Source: Alphaproteobacteria bacterium
GTDB lineage: Bacteria; Pseudomonadota; Alphaproteobacteria; M2410
Length of the DNA stretch: 38,370 bases
NCBI GenBank assembly: GCA_006226305.1
Contig: SBHG01000130.1
Coordinates: 1 to 38,370 of the forward strand
Direction: 5' to 3'
Position numbers and translations under genes: made by a program. Under the pieces are notes generated by a model. That model had not been told where the DNA came from, did not search any database, and saw only the letters and a program-made list of their open reading frames with translations. Each line of letters opens with the position of its first letter. Position 1 is the first letter of the stretch. Of the stretch, positions 15,758 to 23,764 are shown in pieces.

Positions 15758-16027
15758 TTTATCGGTAAAGAGGTAGTCTTTAAGTTCTTTGTCGAAAGTA
15801 GGACCTTTCCGCCGGATCCATTCGAGAACCATGGCGGCATGTTCTTTTTCTTCGTCGCGGTTATGCGCAAGAATGGCAACCAGATCCTTATCCTTACAGG
15901 CGTCGACCCGTTGCTGATACCAGTCCACGGCCTCCAGCTCTTCCATCAGGGAAACAATCGCGCGGTGCATATCGCGTGTTTCATCAGACAGTTCCTCAAT
16001 GGGCTCGTGGTAGCCTTCATTTGCCAT
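15740..16027 (-). CDS. Encapsulated-ferritin (EncFtn)-like ferroxidase, lacking cargo peptide
   Basis: A 95-residue two-helix protein closely resembling the EncFtn domain of Rhodospirillum rubrum. The segment RAIVSLMEELEAVDWYQQRVD and later AILAHNRDEEKEHAAMVLEW match it nearly residue for residue. The di-iron ligands of EncFtn are present: Glu30, Trp36, Tyr37, Glu60 and His63 (R. rubrum numbering minus two). EncFtn dimerises to build the ferroxidase site and normally feeds iron into an encapsulin shell. Here the protein ends about eight residues after YLFT, with no C-terminal localisation peptide, and no shell gene is adjacent on either side. So it either works without a shell or is recruited otherwise. 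AGGAGC precedes the ATG. Confidence 0.9.
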   Translation of the reverse strand: MANEGYHEPIEELSDETRDMHRAIVSLMEELEAVDWYQQRVDACKDKDLVAILAHNRDEEKEHAAMVLEWIRRKGPTFDKELKDYLFTDKEIAHK

Positions 16028-16177
16028 TGGCTGCGCTCCTTATCTGGTCTTTTGTCAGGTCTTAGGAAGTTCAGGAAATTCATTCCGTCAAAGTACTGCC
16101 AAGTCTAATGAGAATAGGTAAGGTGTAAAGAGATTCGCGGCCCATGGGGTTCGTGAGATTTTTGGGAGGAAAAAGAA

Positions 16178-17650
16178 GTGGCGGAAAATCCACCAGCACC
16201 AGAAGGGCGCGCCCTTTACCAGAATTTGGGATTGGCGCTGGGGCCTGTAGCGGCCGCAATGATCCTTCTGTTCTTTTGGCCGACAAACCTGCCTGCGGTC
16301 GGAACTTATACCGCTGCGATTGCGGTCTGCATGGCAATCTGGTGGGCAACAGAGGCCGTGCCTGTCCCCGTTACGGGGTTTCTTCCGATTGTCCTCTATC
16401 CTCTCTTTGGTATTCAGACAATCAAGGAAACCCTGGCAACCTCCTATGCCCACCCGACAGTTTATCTCTTTTTGGGCGGGTTTATCATGGCGCTTGCCAT
16501 TGAGCGCTCTGGACTGCATCTGCGTTTGGCGCTGAATATTTTTCGCTGGGTCGGGGTGCGCGGCCGGTCACTCATTGGCGGATTTATGGTCGTCGCGGCG
16601 CTGCTGAGCATGTGGATTTCCAACACCTCCACCACCATGATGCTCCTACCCATTACCGCCTCAATTATCTTTGTTATGCGCGAATCCATGAAGGAACTGC
16701 ATGCCGACGATATGAAGAACTTCGAAATGGCACTGCTCCTCGGGCTTGCCTATGGGGCCACCCTGGGCGGTATCGCGACCCTTGTCGGAACGCCTCCCAA
16801 TGTATTCATGGCCGGATTCATGTCGGAAACCTATGGGGTGGAGGTGAGTTTTGCCCGTTGGATACTGATCGGGGTTCCTATCACGTTGGTTATGTTGCCA
16901 ATTACCTGGATGCTTTTAACCCGTGTCCTTTTCCCGGTGAAATTTGAGGCCTCGGCGCAGCTTAAAACCCACATTCACGAACTACACCTGGGGCTTGGGT
17001 CTATGCGCGCCGCCGAAAAACGCGTGGGCCTGCTATTTCTTCTTCTCGTCAGCGCCTGGATATTTCGAGAACCTTTGGCGCAGTGGACAGGGCTGACCGG
17101 TCTGACCGATGCGGGCGTGGCCATGACGGCGGCTGTGGCTGCTTTTATCATCCCCTCTGGCAAGAAAGGCGAGGCGCTTGTGACCTGGGAAGACACCGCC
17201 CGGCTGCCTTGGGGGGTTCTCATTCTGTTTGGCGGCGGTTTGGCCCTGGCTGGAGGCATGTCCAGCTCCGGGCTCACCCTGTTTTTGGGTCAGCAATTGG
17301 CGCCGCTGGCGCAAATTCATATTGCCGTTTTGGTGCTTGCCTCTGTGGTCCTGGTGATTTTTCTGACCGAACTCACCTCCAACCTGGCCACCACCGCAAC
17401 GATCTTGCCAGTTATGGGAGCCATTGCGGTTGAAACCGGGCAAGACCCTTTGCTCTTTACCATCCCGGTCACGCTGGCGGCGAGCTGTGCCTTTATGCTG
17501 CCGGTCGCAACGCCGCCCAATGCCATTGTTTTTTCTTCAGGTAGCCTGACCATTCCACAAATGATGCGCGCCGGTGTCTGGCTCAATCTGATTGGGGTGC
17601 TCATTCTTTCCTTGGTGGCCTTAAAACTCGTCCCGATGGTTTTTGGATAA
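16178..17650 (+). CDS. SLC13/DASS-family sodium-coupled anion symporter
   Basis: A 490-residue polytopic membrane protein. Two family signatures mark the inverted repeats: MWISNTSTTMMLLPI and LTSNLATTATILPV, the SNT/SNL sodium and carboxylate-binding tips of VcINDY-type transporters. WWATEAVPVPVTGFLPIVLYPLFGI and VGTPPNVFMAG are further conserved blocks. Substrates of the family are C4-dicarboxylates, citrate or sulfate; motifs alone do not decide here. The start is GTG, with GGGAGGA seven bases upstream. It lies 85 bases before cofCGH on the same strand, which may be simple adjacency. Confidence 0.92.
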   Translation: MAENPPAPEGRALYQNLGLALGPVAAAMILLFFWPTNLPAVGTYTAAIAVCMAIWWATEAVPVPVTGFLPIVLYPLFGIQTIKETLATSYAHPTVYLFLGGFIMALAIERSGLHLRLALNIFRWVGVRGRSLIGGFMVVAALLSMWISNTSTTMMLLPITASIIFVMRESMKELHADDMKNFEMALLLGLAYGATLGGIATLVGTPPNVFMAGFMSETYGVEVSFARWILIGVPITLVMLPITWMLLTRVLFPVKFEASAQLKTHIHELHLGLGSMRAAEKRVGLLFLLLVSAWIFREPLAQWTGLTGLTDAGVAMTAAVAAFIIPSGKKGEALVTWEDTARLPWGVLILFGGGLALAGGMSSSGLTLFLGQQLAPLAQIHIAVLVLASVVLVIFLTELTSNLATTATILPVMGAIAVETGQDPLLFTIPVTLAASCAFMLPVATPPNAIVFSSGSLTIPQMMRAGVWLNLIGVLILSLVALKLVPMVFG

Positions 17651-17735
17651 AGAAAGAAGGAAAGCACCCTTGCCAGGGGCTTGGCGCTGAGAGAAATTAT
17701 CAACAACAATGGATCGGGAAGGACGGAAGCCTGAA

Positions 17736-20700
17736 ATGGCGCGCCGCAAAAAGAAAATAGTCTGGGCATTGGTGCCTTTAAAGCCCTTTGCTGTGGCAAA
17801 GGGGCGATTGCGTGAGTGTCTGACCCCAGACGAGCGCAAGGGCCTGGTTGTCGCCATGGCGCGCGACACATTGGGCGCACTCAAAAACGCCAAGGGGATC
17901 GAGCGCTTGCTTCTTGTTTCGCGCGCCGAGGAGGCACGCGGCCTCGCCGATGAATTTGGCGCCAAGCTTTTAGTGGAAAGCGACGGGGCAGACTTGAATG
18001 CCGCCCTTCGGGAAGGAATCGAGGCGGCGAGGGAAGGCGGCGCTGATCAGGTGCTTATTTTGCCTGCGGATCTACCATTCATCACTGCGCAAGCGATTGA
18101 GGGACTCTTGAGCGATGCCGCGCCTCCGGCAATTGTTGCCTCCCGCGACGGTGACGGCACCAATGCCGTTTGGGTAAGTCTCGAAGAGGAATTTGATCCT
18201 GCCTTTGGCCCGGGAAGTTTTTTCCGTCATCGAAATCAATTAGGCATTGAGGCCGTGCAAGAGAGCGCCGCCCTTGCTGTTGATCTGGATACCCCTGAAG
18301 ATTTGGACGCCTGTGTGGCTCGATATGGTCAGCTGCCGGAGAGGCACTACACGAAATCACTATTGGGCGCGCAGATTCGATTAAGTGACGATGCGGTCTA
18401 TGCTTTGGCCGACAGCGCCGATCTTGAAACGCTGATGACCCGGGCCGCGGCGAAGCGTGATCGCAGTTTTGGCGATACCCTTACCTATTCCAAGAAGGTC
18501 TTCATCCCTCTTACCCAGCTCTGCCGAGATGTGTGCCACTACTGCACCTTTGCCAAGCCGCCGCGCGTGTTGACCAGTCCCTATCTTTCTGTGGCAGAAT
18601 GCCTGCAAATCGCCAGGGACGGCGCTGCACTCGGTTGCCAGGAGGCGCTTTTTACCCTCGGAGAAAAACCAGAGCTGCGCTATCAGGTCGCCCGGGAGGC
18701 CTTGCAGGCCTTGGGGTTTGCCTCAACAACAGATTACCTGGTGCATGTGGCGCAGCGTGTCTTTGAAGAAACCGGCCTCTTGCCCCACGTCAATCCCGGC
18801 TGCATGGATGAAGCGGAAATAGAAAAACTGCGGGAAGTCGCCCCCTCAATGGGGTTGATGTTGGAGAGCGCGTCGGACCGTCTATGCCAGAAAGGCCTGC
18901 CGCATTATGGCTCGCCGGATAAAGTACCGTCAGAGCGCCTGAGAACAATAGCTCGCGCGGGAGAGGCCAGGGTGCCTTTTACCAGCGGGATCCTGATCGG
19001 CATCGGCGAAACGCGCGCGGAGCGTATCGACGCTCTTCTAAAGCTGCGCGATTTGCACGAAGCCCATGGCCATCTGCAGGAAGTCATTGTTCAAAACTTC
19101 AAAGCCAAACCCGGCACCAAGATGTCTGATGCACCAGAGCCGCCGCTTAATGAACTGCTGTGGTCGATCGCCATGGCGCGGCTCATTATGCCGGGCGATG
19201 TTGCCGTTCAGGCCCCGCCAAATTTGTCGCCGGGTGACCTCAAAGAGATCATCTCAGCCGGTATCAATGATTGGGGTGGCGTCTCACCGCTTACCCCAGA
19301 CCATGTCAATCCGGAAGCTCCCTGGCCGCATTTGGGTGAGCTGGAGGCTTTAAGCGCAGAAGCTGGAAAAACCCTTGTTGGCCGTCTGACGGTTTACCCG
19401 AAATATGTGAAAGCAAAGGCAGCCTGGGTTGATCGGCGCTTACACAAGGCGGTTTTGCAAAAGAGCGATGGCCAGGGCCTCGCCCGGGGAGATACCTGGT
19501 CGCCTGGAGGACAAACAGCGCCGCCTGTTTATGCGCCCCCTCTGTCCGCGTCCCATCTGCTGACCAGATCTCTGGAGCGCGCATCAGGCGGTCACCCCCT
19601 AGAAGAAAGAGAGATTGCGCACCTTTTTACAGCGCGGGGGGCCGCGCTGGAGGACCTGCGTTGTCTTGCGGATGACCTCCGGCAGACGCAAGCAGGTGAG
19701 ACGGTCACCTTCGTTGTCAATCGCAACATCAACTACACCAACATCTGCTCCTATGGCTGTACCTTCTGCGCCTTTTCCAAAGGTAAGACGGAGGAGGCTC
19801 TAAGAGGCGCACCCTACAATATCGGGCTTGAGGAGATCACGCGCCGCGCTAGGGAAGCCTGGGCTCGGGGTGCCACGGAAGTGTGCCTACAAGGCGGTAT
19901 TCACCCCGCCTATACGGGCGAAACCTATCTGGAGATCTGCCGGGCAATAAAATCAGCCGTGCCCGATATGCACATTCACGCGTTCTCAGCGCTTGAAGTT
20001 TCGCAAGGTGCTGACACGCTCGGCATTTCCGTTCCCACATTTTTGGACCAGCTCAAGGAGGCCGGGCTTGACACCATGCCCGGTACGGCGGCTGAGGTTC
20101 TTGATGATCGGGTTCGTCAGGAGATCTGCCCCGACAAACTGACTACAGAGGAATGGCTGAGCGTGATCAAGGACGCCCATGCGCGCGGCATCAACACAAC
20201 CGCCACAATAATGTTCGGCCACATTGATTCCTACGAGCAGTGGGCGCGGCACTTAACCCTTCTAAGGAACCTGCAGGATCAAAGCCATAGCCAGGGCAGG
20301 GGGCGCTTTACCGAATTTGTGCCTTTGCCATTTGTCCATATGGAAGCGCCGATGTACCTGAAATCCGGCGCTCGGAAAGGCCCGACATTCCGCGAGGCCC
20401 TTCTGATGCATGCAATTGCCAGACTGGTCCTCGGGGCGACCTTCACCAATATACAGGCAAGCTGGACCAAGTTGGGCCGTGAGGGCGCGGCGCAGGTCTT
20501 GCGCGCCGGTGTCAACGATCTTGGCGGCACCTTGATGAATGAGTCGATTTCGCGAGCCGCAGGCGCGGCGAACGGTCAGGAGATATCGCCGGAAACGTTT
20601 GAGCAACTGATCACCGAAAATGGCCGAGTGCCTCGCCAACGAACGACTCTTTACGGACCGGTTTCAGCGGCGCGTCAAGCGGCCGGGCGAAACGCTCAGC

Positions 20701-20768
20701 CGCTCAACGAGATCCCGTCACATCGGGTTGCTCGCAACAAGCTCTCCGGCATTGCCGCCGCCGAGTAG
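17736..20768 (+). CDS. cofCGH: Trifunctional F420 biosynthesis fusion: CofC-CofG-CofH
   Basis: A protein of about 1,010 residues (numbering here from the alternative ATG at 17709). Residues about 16-202 are CofC guanylyltransferase: VPLKPFAVAKGRL, then LPADLPF and DLDTPEDL. It activates a phospho-C3 acid (2-phospholactate, PEP or 3-phosphoglycerate) with GTP. Residues about 255-570 are CofG, radical SAM with Cys272-x3-Cys276-x2-Cys279. Residues about 615-1000 are CofH, radical SAM with Cys680-x3-Cys684-x2-Cys687. CofG and CofH together make the deazaflavin FO from tyrosine and the diaminouracil of riboflavin synthesis. CofG-CofH fusion is known as FbiC; CofC added at the N-terminus is unusual. 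ATG 17736 is preferred because GGAAG lies six bases before it. CofD and CofE are not in the window. Confidence 0.95.
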   Translation: MARRKKKIVWALVPLKPFAVAKGRLRECLTPDERKGLVVAMARDTLGALKNAKGIERLLLVSRAEEARGLADEFGAKLLVESDGADLNAALREGIEAAREGGADQVLILPADLPFITAQAIEGLLSDAAPPAIVASRDGDGTNAVWVSLEEEFDPAFGPGSFFRHRNQLGIEAVQESAALAVDLDTPEDLDACVARYGQLPERHYTKSLLGAQIRLSDDAVYALADSADLETLMTRAAAKRDRSFGDTLTYSKKVFIPLTQLCRDVCHYCTFAKPPRVLTSPYLSVAECLQIARDGAALGCQEALFTLGEKPELRYQVAREALQALGFASTTDYLVHVAQRVFEETGLLPHVNPGCMDEAEIEKLREVAPSMGLMLESASDRLCQKGLPHYGSPDKVPSERLRTIARAGEARVPFTSGILIGIGETRAERIDALLKLRDLHEAHGHLQEVIVQNFKAKPGTKMSDAPEPPLNELLWSIAMARLIMPGDVAVQAPPNLSPGDLKEIISAGINDWGGVSPLTPDHVNPEAPWPHLGELEALSAEAGKTLVGRLTVYPKYVKAKAAWVDRRLHKAVLQKSDGQGLARGDTWSPGGQTAPPVYAPPLSASHLLTRSLERASGGHPLEEREIAHLFTARGAALEDLRCLADDLRQTQAGETVTFVVNRNINYTNICSYGCTFCAFSKGKTEEALRGAPYNIGLEEITRRAREAWARGATEVCLQGGIHPAYTGETYLEICRAIKSAVPDMHIHAFSALEVSQGADTLGISVPTFLDQLKEAGLDTMPGTAAEVLDDRVRQEICPDKLTTEEWLSVIKDAHARGINTTATIMFGHIDSYEQWARHLTLLRNLQDQSHSQGRGRFTEFVPLPFVHMEAPMYLKSGARKGPTFREALLMHAIARLVLGATFTNIQASWTKLGREGAAQVLRAGVNDLGGTLMNESISRAAGAANGQEISPETFEQLITENGRVPRQRTTLYGPVSAARQAAGRNAQPLNEIPSHRVARNKLSGIAAAE

Positions 20769-20829
20769 AAAAAGAAGTGCGCACATCCATCAGAAGGAAT
20801 AACATAGGCGCGCGCGGGAGGAATAAAAC

Positions 20830-21693
20830 ATGATCAATGTAACACCGTCGGGCGAGGCTTGCGGCGCGGAGGTCACCGGCGTCGATTTTTCACACCCCAT
20901 TGATGCAGAAACATTGCGCGATATTCGCCGCGCCTGGATCGATCACAAAGTCCTGGCCTTTCCCGATCAGCACCTCTCAGATCAAGATCTTGAGCGGGTG
21001 ACGCTGCTTTTCGGGAAATTTGGGGCTGAGCCCTATTTTGAAACCATTGAAGGCAGCCAGCATGTGGTCAATCTGTGTCGGCGAGCTGACGAGACCGCGC
21101 CGGTCTTTGCCGAGGCCTGGCACAGTGACTGGAGCTTTCAAAAGGATCCGCCCATTGGTACGTGCCTTTACAGTCTGGTGATCCCACCCGTCGGCGGCAA
21201 TACGGGCTTTGCCAATCAGGAAATGGCATTGGAGAAAATGCCAGCCGACTTAAGAGCGCGGCTCGAGGGCAAAACAGCACTGCATTCGGCCGCCGCGGCT
21301 TATGCCCCGGAAGGGGTTTATGGCGAAAAAGACAAGGAGACAGATCGCTCCTTGAAAATTGTCTACTCGGAAACCGCGCGAGAGGTCTTTCCTCATCCCT
21401 TCATCATGACGCATCCGGAGTCTGGAAAAGAAGTACTCTTCGGCTGTGCCGGATATATCATGGGCGTCGAGGGCATGGGTGAGGAAGAGGCAAGGTCCCT
21501 CATCATGGATCTTTATGCCTGGCAAACCCGGGAAGAATTTCAATATACCCACAAATGGCGCGAAAACATGTTGGTCATCTGGGACAATCGTGCCGTCCTG
21601 CATCGCGCTTATGGCGGCTACGATGGTTATGCCCGCGAGTTGCACAGGACGACCATCAAGGGCAATCCGGAGCAGTTTTTGCGAGCCGGTTGA
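20830..21693 (+). CDS. TauD/TfdA-family Fe(II)/2-oxoglutarate dioxygenase
   Basis: A 287-residue non-heme iron dioxygenase. The iron triad is His98-x-Asp100 (WHSDWSF) with His258 (VLHRAYGGY), and Arg269 fits the 2-oxoglutarate carboxylate anchor. GAEVTGVDFSHPID at the N-terminus and WDNRAVLHRA near the end are typical TauD/TfdA blocks. Family members hydroxylate taurine, phenoxyacetates, alkyl sulfates or quaternary amines; this substrate is not recognisable. GGGAGGA lies before the ATG. It is 61 bases downstream of cofCGH on the same strand and ends at a strong hairpin, so it may be the last gene of that transcript. A second TauD homologue lies at 35844. Confidence 0.92.
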   Translation: MINVTPSGEACGAEVTGVDFSHPIDAETLRDIRRAWIDHKVLAFPDQHLSDQDLERVTLLFGKFGAEPYFETIEGSQHVVNLCRRADETAPVFAEAWHSDWSFQKDPPIGTCLYSLVIPPVGGNTGFANQEMALEKMPADLRARLEGKTALHSAAAAYAPEGVYGEKDKETDRSLKIVYSETAREVFPHPFIMTHPESGKEVLFGCAGYIMGVEGMGEEEARSLIMDLYAWQTREEFQYTHKWRENMLVIWDNRAVLHRAYGGYDGYARELHRTTIKGNPEQFLRAG

Positions 21694-21706
21694 CCCGCAA
21701 ACAAGA

Positions 21707-21738
21707 CGGCCTGCGGTCCACATAGAGACCGCAGGCCG
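21707..21738. terminator. Strong hairpin between convergent genes
   Basis: CGGCCTGCGGTC (21707-21718) and GACCGCAGGCCG (21727-21738) are perfect 12-bp inverted arms with an 8-base loop. It lies 13 bases after the TauD stop and about 50 bases after the convergent barrel-protein stop. No U-tract follows on either strand, so termination may be imperfect or assisted. Confidence 0.7.
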
Positions 21739-21789
21739 CTCTCCGCCGCGATTGCATTTCGAAGGGGTCGGCAATCGCAACAGGATGCA

Positions 21790-22575
21790 CTAGAAGTTAA
21801 GGCGATAACCGATCTCGAAGATTGAATGTGGATTTTCCACGTCCAAAGTTGCCGGGAACAAAGAGGCCTGAACTTCAACATCATTGGATTGGCGATATTT
21901 ATAGGCGCCGTAGAGCTCCCCGTTTTCGGAGATTGCATAACTGGCGCCGCCGATGAGCTGATAGGAAAAAACACTGTCATCATCATTGATAATGCCAACA
22001 CCGCTCGGTCGATAGGTAACATCCACCATTGACCAACCAAGGCCAAGGCCAACAAAGGGGGTAAGCGCGCCCTCGGTAGTAAAGTCATAGAGACCGTTGA
22101 ACATGAGAGAGGTCGAGCTCACATCGCCGCGGCCCGCATCGACAACCGCGTCAACCGTAGCGCCAATATTTGTGGCACCTGAAATCAATACCGCGGCATC
22201 TTCGTCAGACAGGTCAATGCCGGCAGCCTGTACGCCGTAATGGGTATCGGCGTCATTGCTCAGGAATGACACCTCAAGCTCGAGGCGAATGTTATCGCCA
22301 TAGCGGTGGCCGATGCCAATAGAATAAGCTGCCGAATTGTCGAACTTTGTGGTCCAGCCAACTGGAGTGCCTGCGGGCAGGGCGGTATTAATAGGGATCG
22401 TGGTGCCTTCCCCGGTCAGGAAATCATCAGAAAAGGCGCCGCTGTTATCAGAATCAGATTGGCTGGCATAGCCGATTGACCCGAACACGTAATTGGTCAT
22501 GGCGAGCGCCGATGATGTTGTGAAAAAACTGCCGGTAATCACCGCGGCAATTATCGTTTTGGAAATATGTGTCAC
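21790..22575 (-). CDS. Outer-membrane beta-barrel protein, candidate RpoE regulon member
   Basis: A 261-residue exported barrel protein: signal peptide about 1-24 (THISKTIIAAVITGSFFTTSSALA), then strands such as YVFGSIGYASQSDSDNSG, YSIGIGHRYGDNIRLELEVS, LTPFVGLGLGWSMVDV and a final SIFEIGYRLNF with C-terminal Phe. This is the small-porin/opacity-protein (OmpA-barrel-like) pattern; ligand unknown. The frame is open far upstream, but the GTG at 22575 is preceded by AAGGAGG, begins the signal peptide and avoids overlap with the NTF2-like gene. A TGATCT-N18-TATCAG element lies about 28 bases before a predicted start of transcription, so RpoE may control it apart from the genes upstream. Confidence 0.82.
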   Translation of the reverse strand: MTHISKTIIAAVITGSFFTTSSALAMTNYVFGSIGYASQSDSDNSGAFSDDFLTGEGTTIPINTALPAGTPVGWTTKFDNSAAYSIGIGHRYGDNIRLELEVSFLSNDADTHYGVQAAGIDLSDEDAAVLISGATNIGATVDAVVDAGRGDVSSTSLMFNGLYDFTTEGALTPFVGLGLGWSMVDVTYRPSGVGIINDDDSVFSYQLIGGASYAISENGELYGAYKYRQSNDVEVQASLFPATLDVENPHSIFEIGYRLNF

Positions 22576-22609
22576 GAAAAGCCTCCTTCGCCTTCGGTTT
22601 GGGTACTGA

Positions 22610-22639
22610 CTGATACGGAGGCAGAGGGACGTTAGATCA
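22610..22639 (-). promoter_or_regulatory. Candidate RpoE-type promoter before the barrel-protein gene
   Basis: On the minus strand, -35 TGATCT (22639-22634), an 18-base spacer ending CTCCG, and -10 TATCAG (22615-22610). Spacing and both boxes match the elements before rpoE and the flavoprotein gene with one or two changes. It lies about 35 bases before the GTG start. Confidence 0.6.
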
Positions 22640-22654
22640 GGAACTTTTGTGACG

Positions 22655-23089
22655 TCAGACACGCTTTTTGATAAAACGGATGAGGCTACCGATGACGGGA
22701 AAACGTTCATAGAACTGACTTGCCGCATCCCAGTGATCTATATGTTTGATCACCTGGCCTTGGTCGTTGTATGTCACAAGGGTGGTGCCTTCAAAGGTGA
22801 GGCCGCCGCCGTTCGGTTTGTTCTGGTCGAACATCTTCCAGTAAAGGACACCGGTATTGGCTCCAAAAAGGAGGGGGCCATAATCAATTATCTGAAATCT
22901 TGCCCCCGGCACCTTCCGGAACATGGCAGCAAATGAGTCGAGCAGTTCAGCGCGATTATGGTGATGGTTGAAGGGATCTTGAAACTCTACATCCTCGGCC
23001 AAAACCGCATTCAGGTCCCCCAAAGTTTCAGGGGACAAATCTTCATAGAGTTTGGCGTAACGGGCGAGCTGGCCGCGAAGATCGTTCAT
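22655..23089 (-). CDS. NTF2/SnoaL-like domain protein
   Basis: A 144-residue cytosolic protein of the NTF2-like cone fold: LARYAKLYEDLSPETLGDLNAVL helix, then DVEFQDPFNHHHNRAELLDSFAAMFR, then strands FQIIDYGPLLFG, GVLYWKMFDQ, LTFEGTTLVTYNDQGQVIKHIDHWD. The D-P-F-N and H-W-D positions line the usual pocket, so a small-molecule ligand or enzyme function is possible. Its ATG overlaps the stop of the upstream gene (ATGA), indicating translational coupling. Proteins of this type are frequent in RpoE-ChrR and DUF1365 neighbourhoods; their role there is not established. Confidence 0.85.
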   Translation of the reverse strand: MNDLRGQLARYAKLYEDLSPETLGDLNAVLAEDVEFQDPFNHHHNRAELLDSFAAMFRKVPGARFQIIDYGPLLFGANTGVLYWKMFDQNKPNGGGLTFEGTTLVTYNDQGQVIKHIDHWDAASQFYERFPVIGSLIRFIKKRV

Positions 23090-23760
23090 GATCGGTCGCT
23101 CATTTGCCTATAGGCGAAGTCACAAGACGTGCAATTGAGTATAACGTCCTCACCGCTTTTATCTTTAAAACTCAATTGCAACCAGCGGCCTTGATCATCA
23201 TACCAGGCGCGATAGGTAATACCGCCCGAGATATCGTATCTCCGGGCCGGGACAAGGGATGCCCCCACCGCGATCATTTCGTCGGTGACCTGGGCGCGGA
23301 TCTCATTGTGTCGTCCGGTGACCGTATTGAACAATTTGTCGCCTTTAACGGCGGCGTAATTCCAGTGATTGGTTGTAAAGCCAACCTGCCCTGCCTCTGT
23401 TTTCTTTTCGCGGCCATTCTCCCTGACGATGGTTTTAACATCTAAAAGAGTGTCGCCGCACCAGGTCTCCAATGATCGATAGTCATAGGTAAAAACCGGA
23501 ACAAAAAAGAGGTTGATGTTGATCTGTGTTTTGGCATGAACTCTGACCAACGTTCCATCTCGGGTAAAGGTGACCTCATGAGACCCGATCACATCACCTT
23601 TGCGCCTGATATCAAAGGTGAGTTGATCATTTTGATAGAGATCGATCGGATCAGCAAAATGCTCGACCGATCTCGCCTCACAGCGCTCTGTGGGAGTGCT
23701 CGCGAGAGAAGGCTGTGCTGTCAAACTCACCGCCAAGGCGGTCCAGATCAGGCGTCTCAT
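23086..23760 (-). CDS. Exported DUF6134-like protein in the RpoE-ChrR operon
   Basis: A 224-residue protein beginning MRRLIWTALAVSLTAQPSLAS, a signal peptide cleaved near residue 21, so probably periplasmic. The mature part is beta-rich: LTFDIRRKGDVIGSHEVTFTRDG, VHAKTQININLFFVPVFTYDYRSLETWCGD, GITYRAWYDDQGRWLQLSF. This matches the pattern I associate with DUF6134; cysteines near residues 115-120 and in the tail NCTSCDF could pair. The ORF is open further upstream inside chrR, but ATG 23760, four bases after the chrR stop, starts the signal peptide and is the logical start. It is coupled to the NTF2-like gene downstream. Function unknown. Confidence 0.75.
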   Translation of the reverse strand: MRRLIWTALAVSLTAQPSLASTPTERCEARSVEHFADPIDLYQNDQLTFDIRRKGDVIGSHEVTFTRDGTLVRVHAKTQININLFFVPVFTYDYRSLETWCGDTLLDVKTIVRENGREKKTEAGQVGFTTNHWNYAAVKGDKLFNTVTGRHNEIRAQVTDEMIAVGASLVPARRYDISGGITYRAWYDDQGRWLQLSFKDKSGEDVILNCTSCDFAYRQMSDRS

Positions 23761-23764
23761 CGAT

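Noticed and set aside
22576..22728. N-terminal extension of the barrel protein frame to 22728
   Set aside because: The extension is not signal-like, overlaps the NTF2-like gene and lacks a ribosome-binding site; the GTG at 22575 has AAGGAGG and begins a signal peptide.
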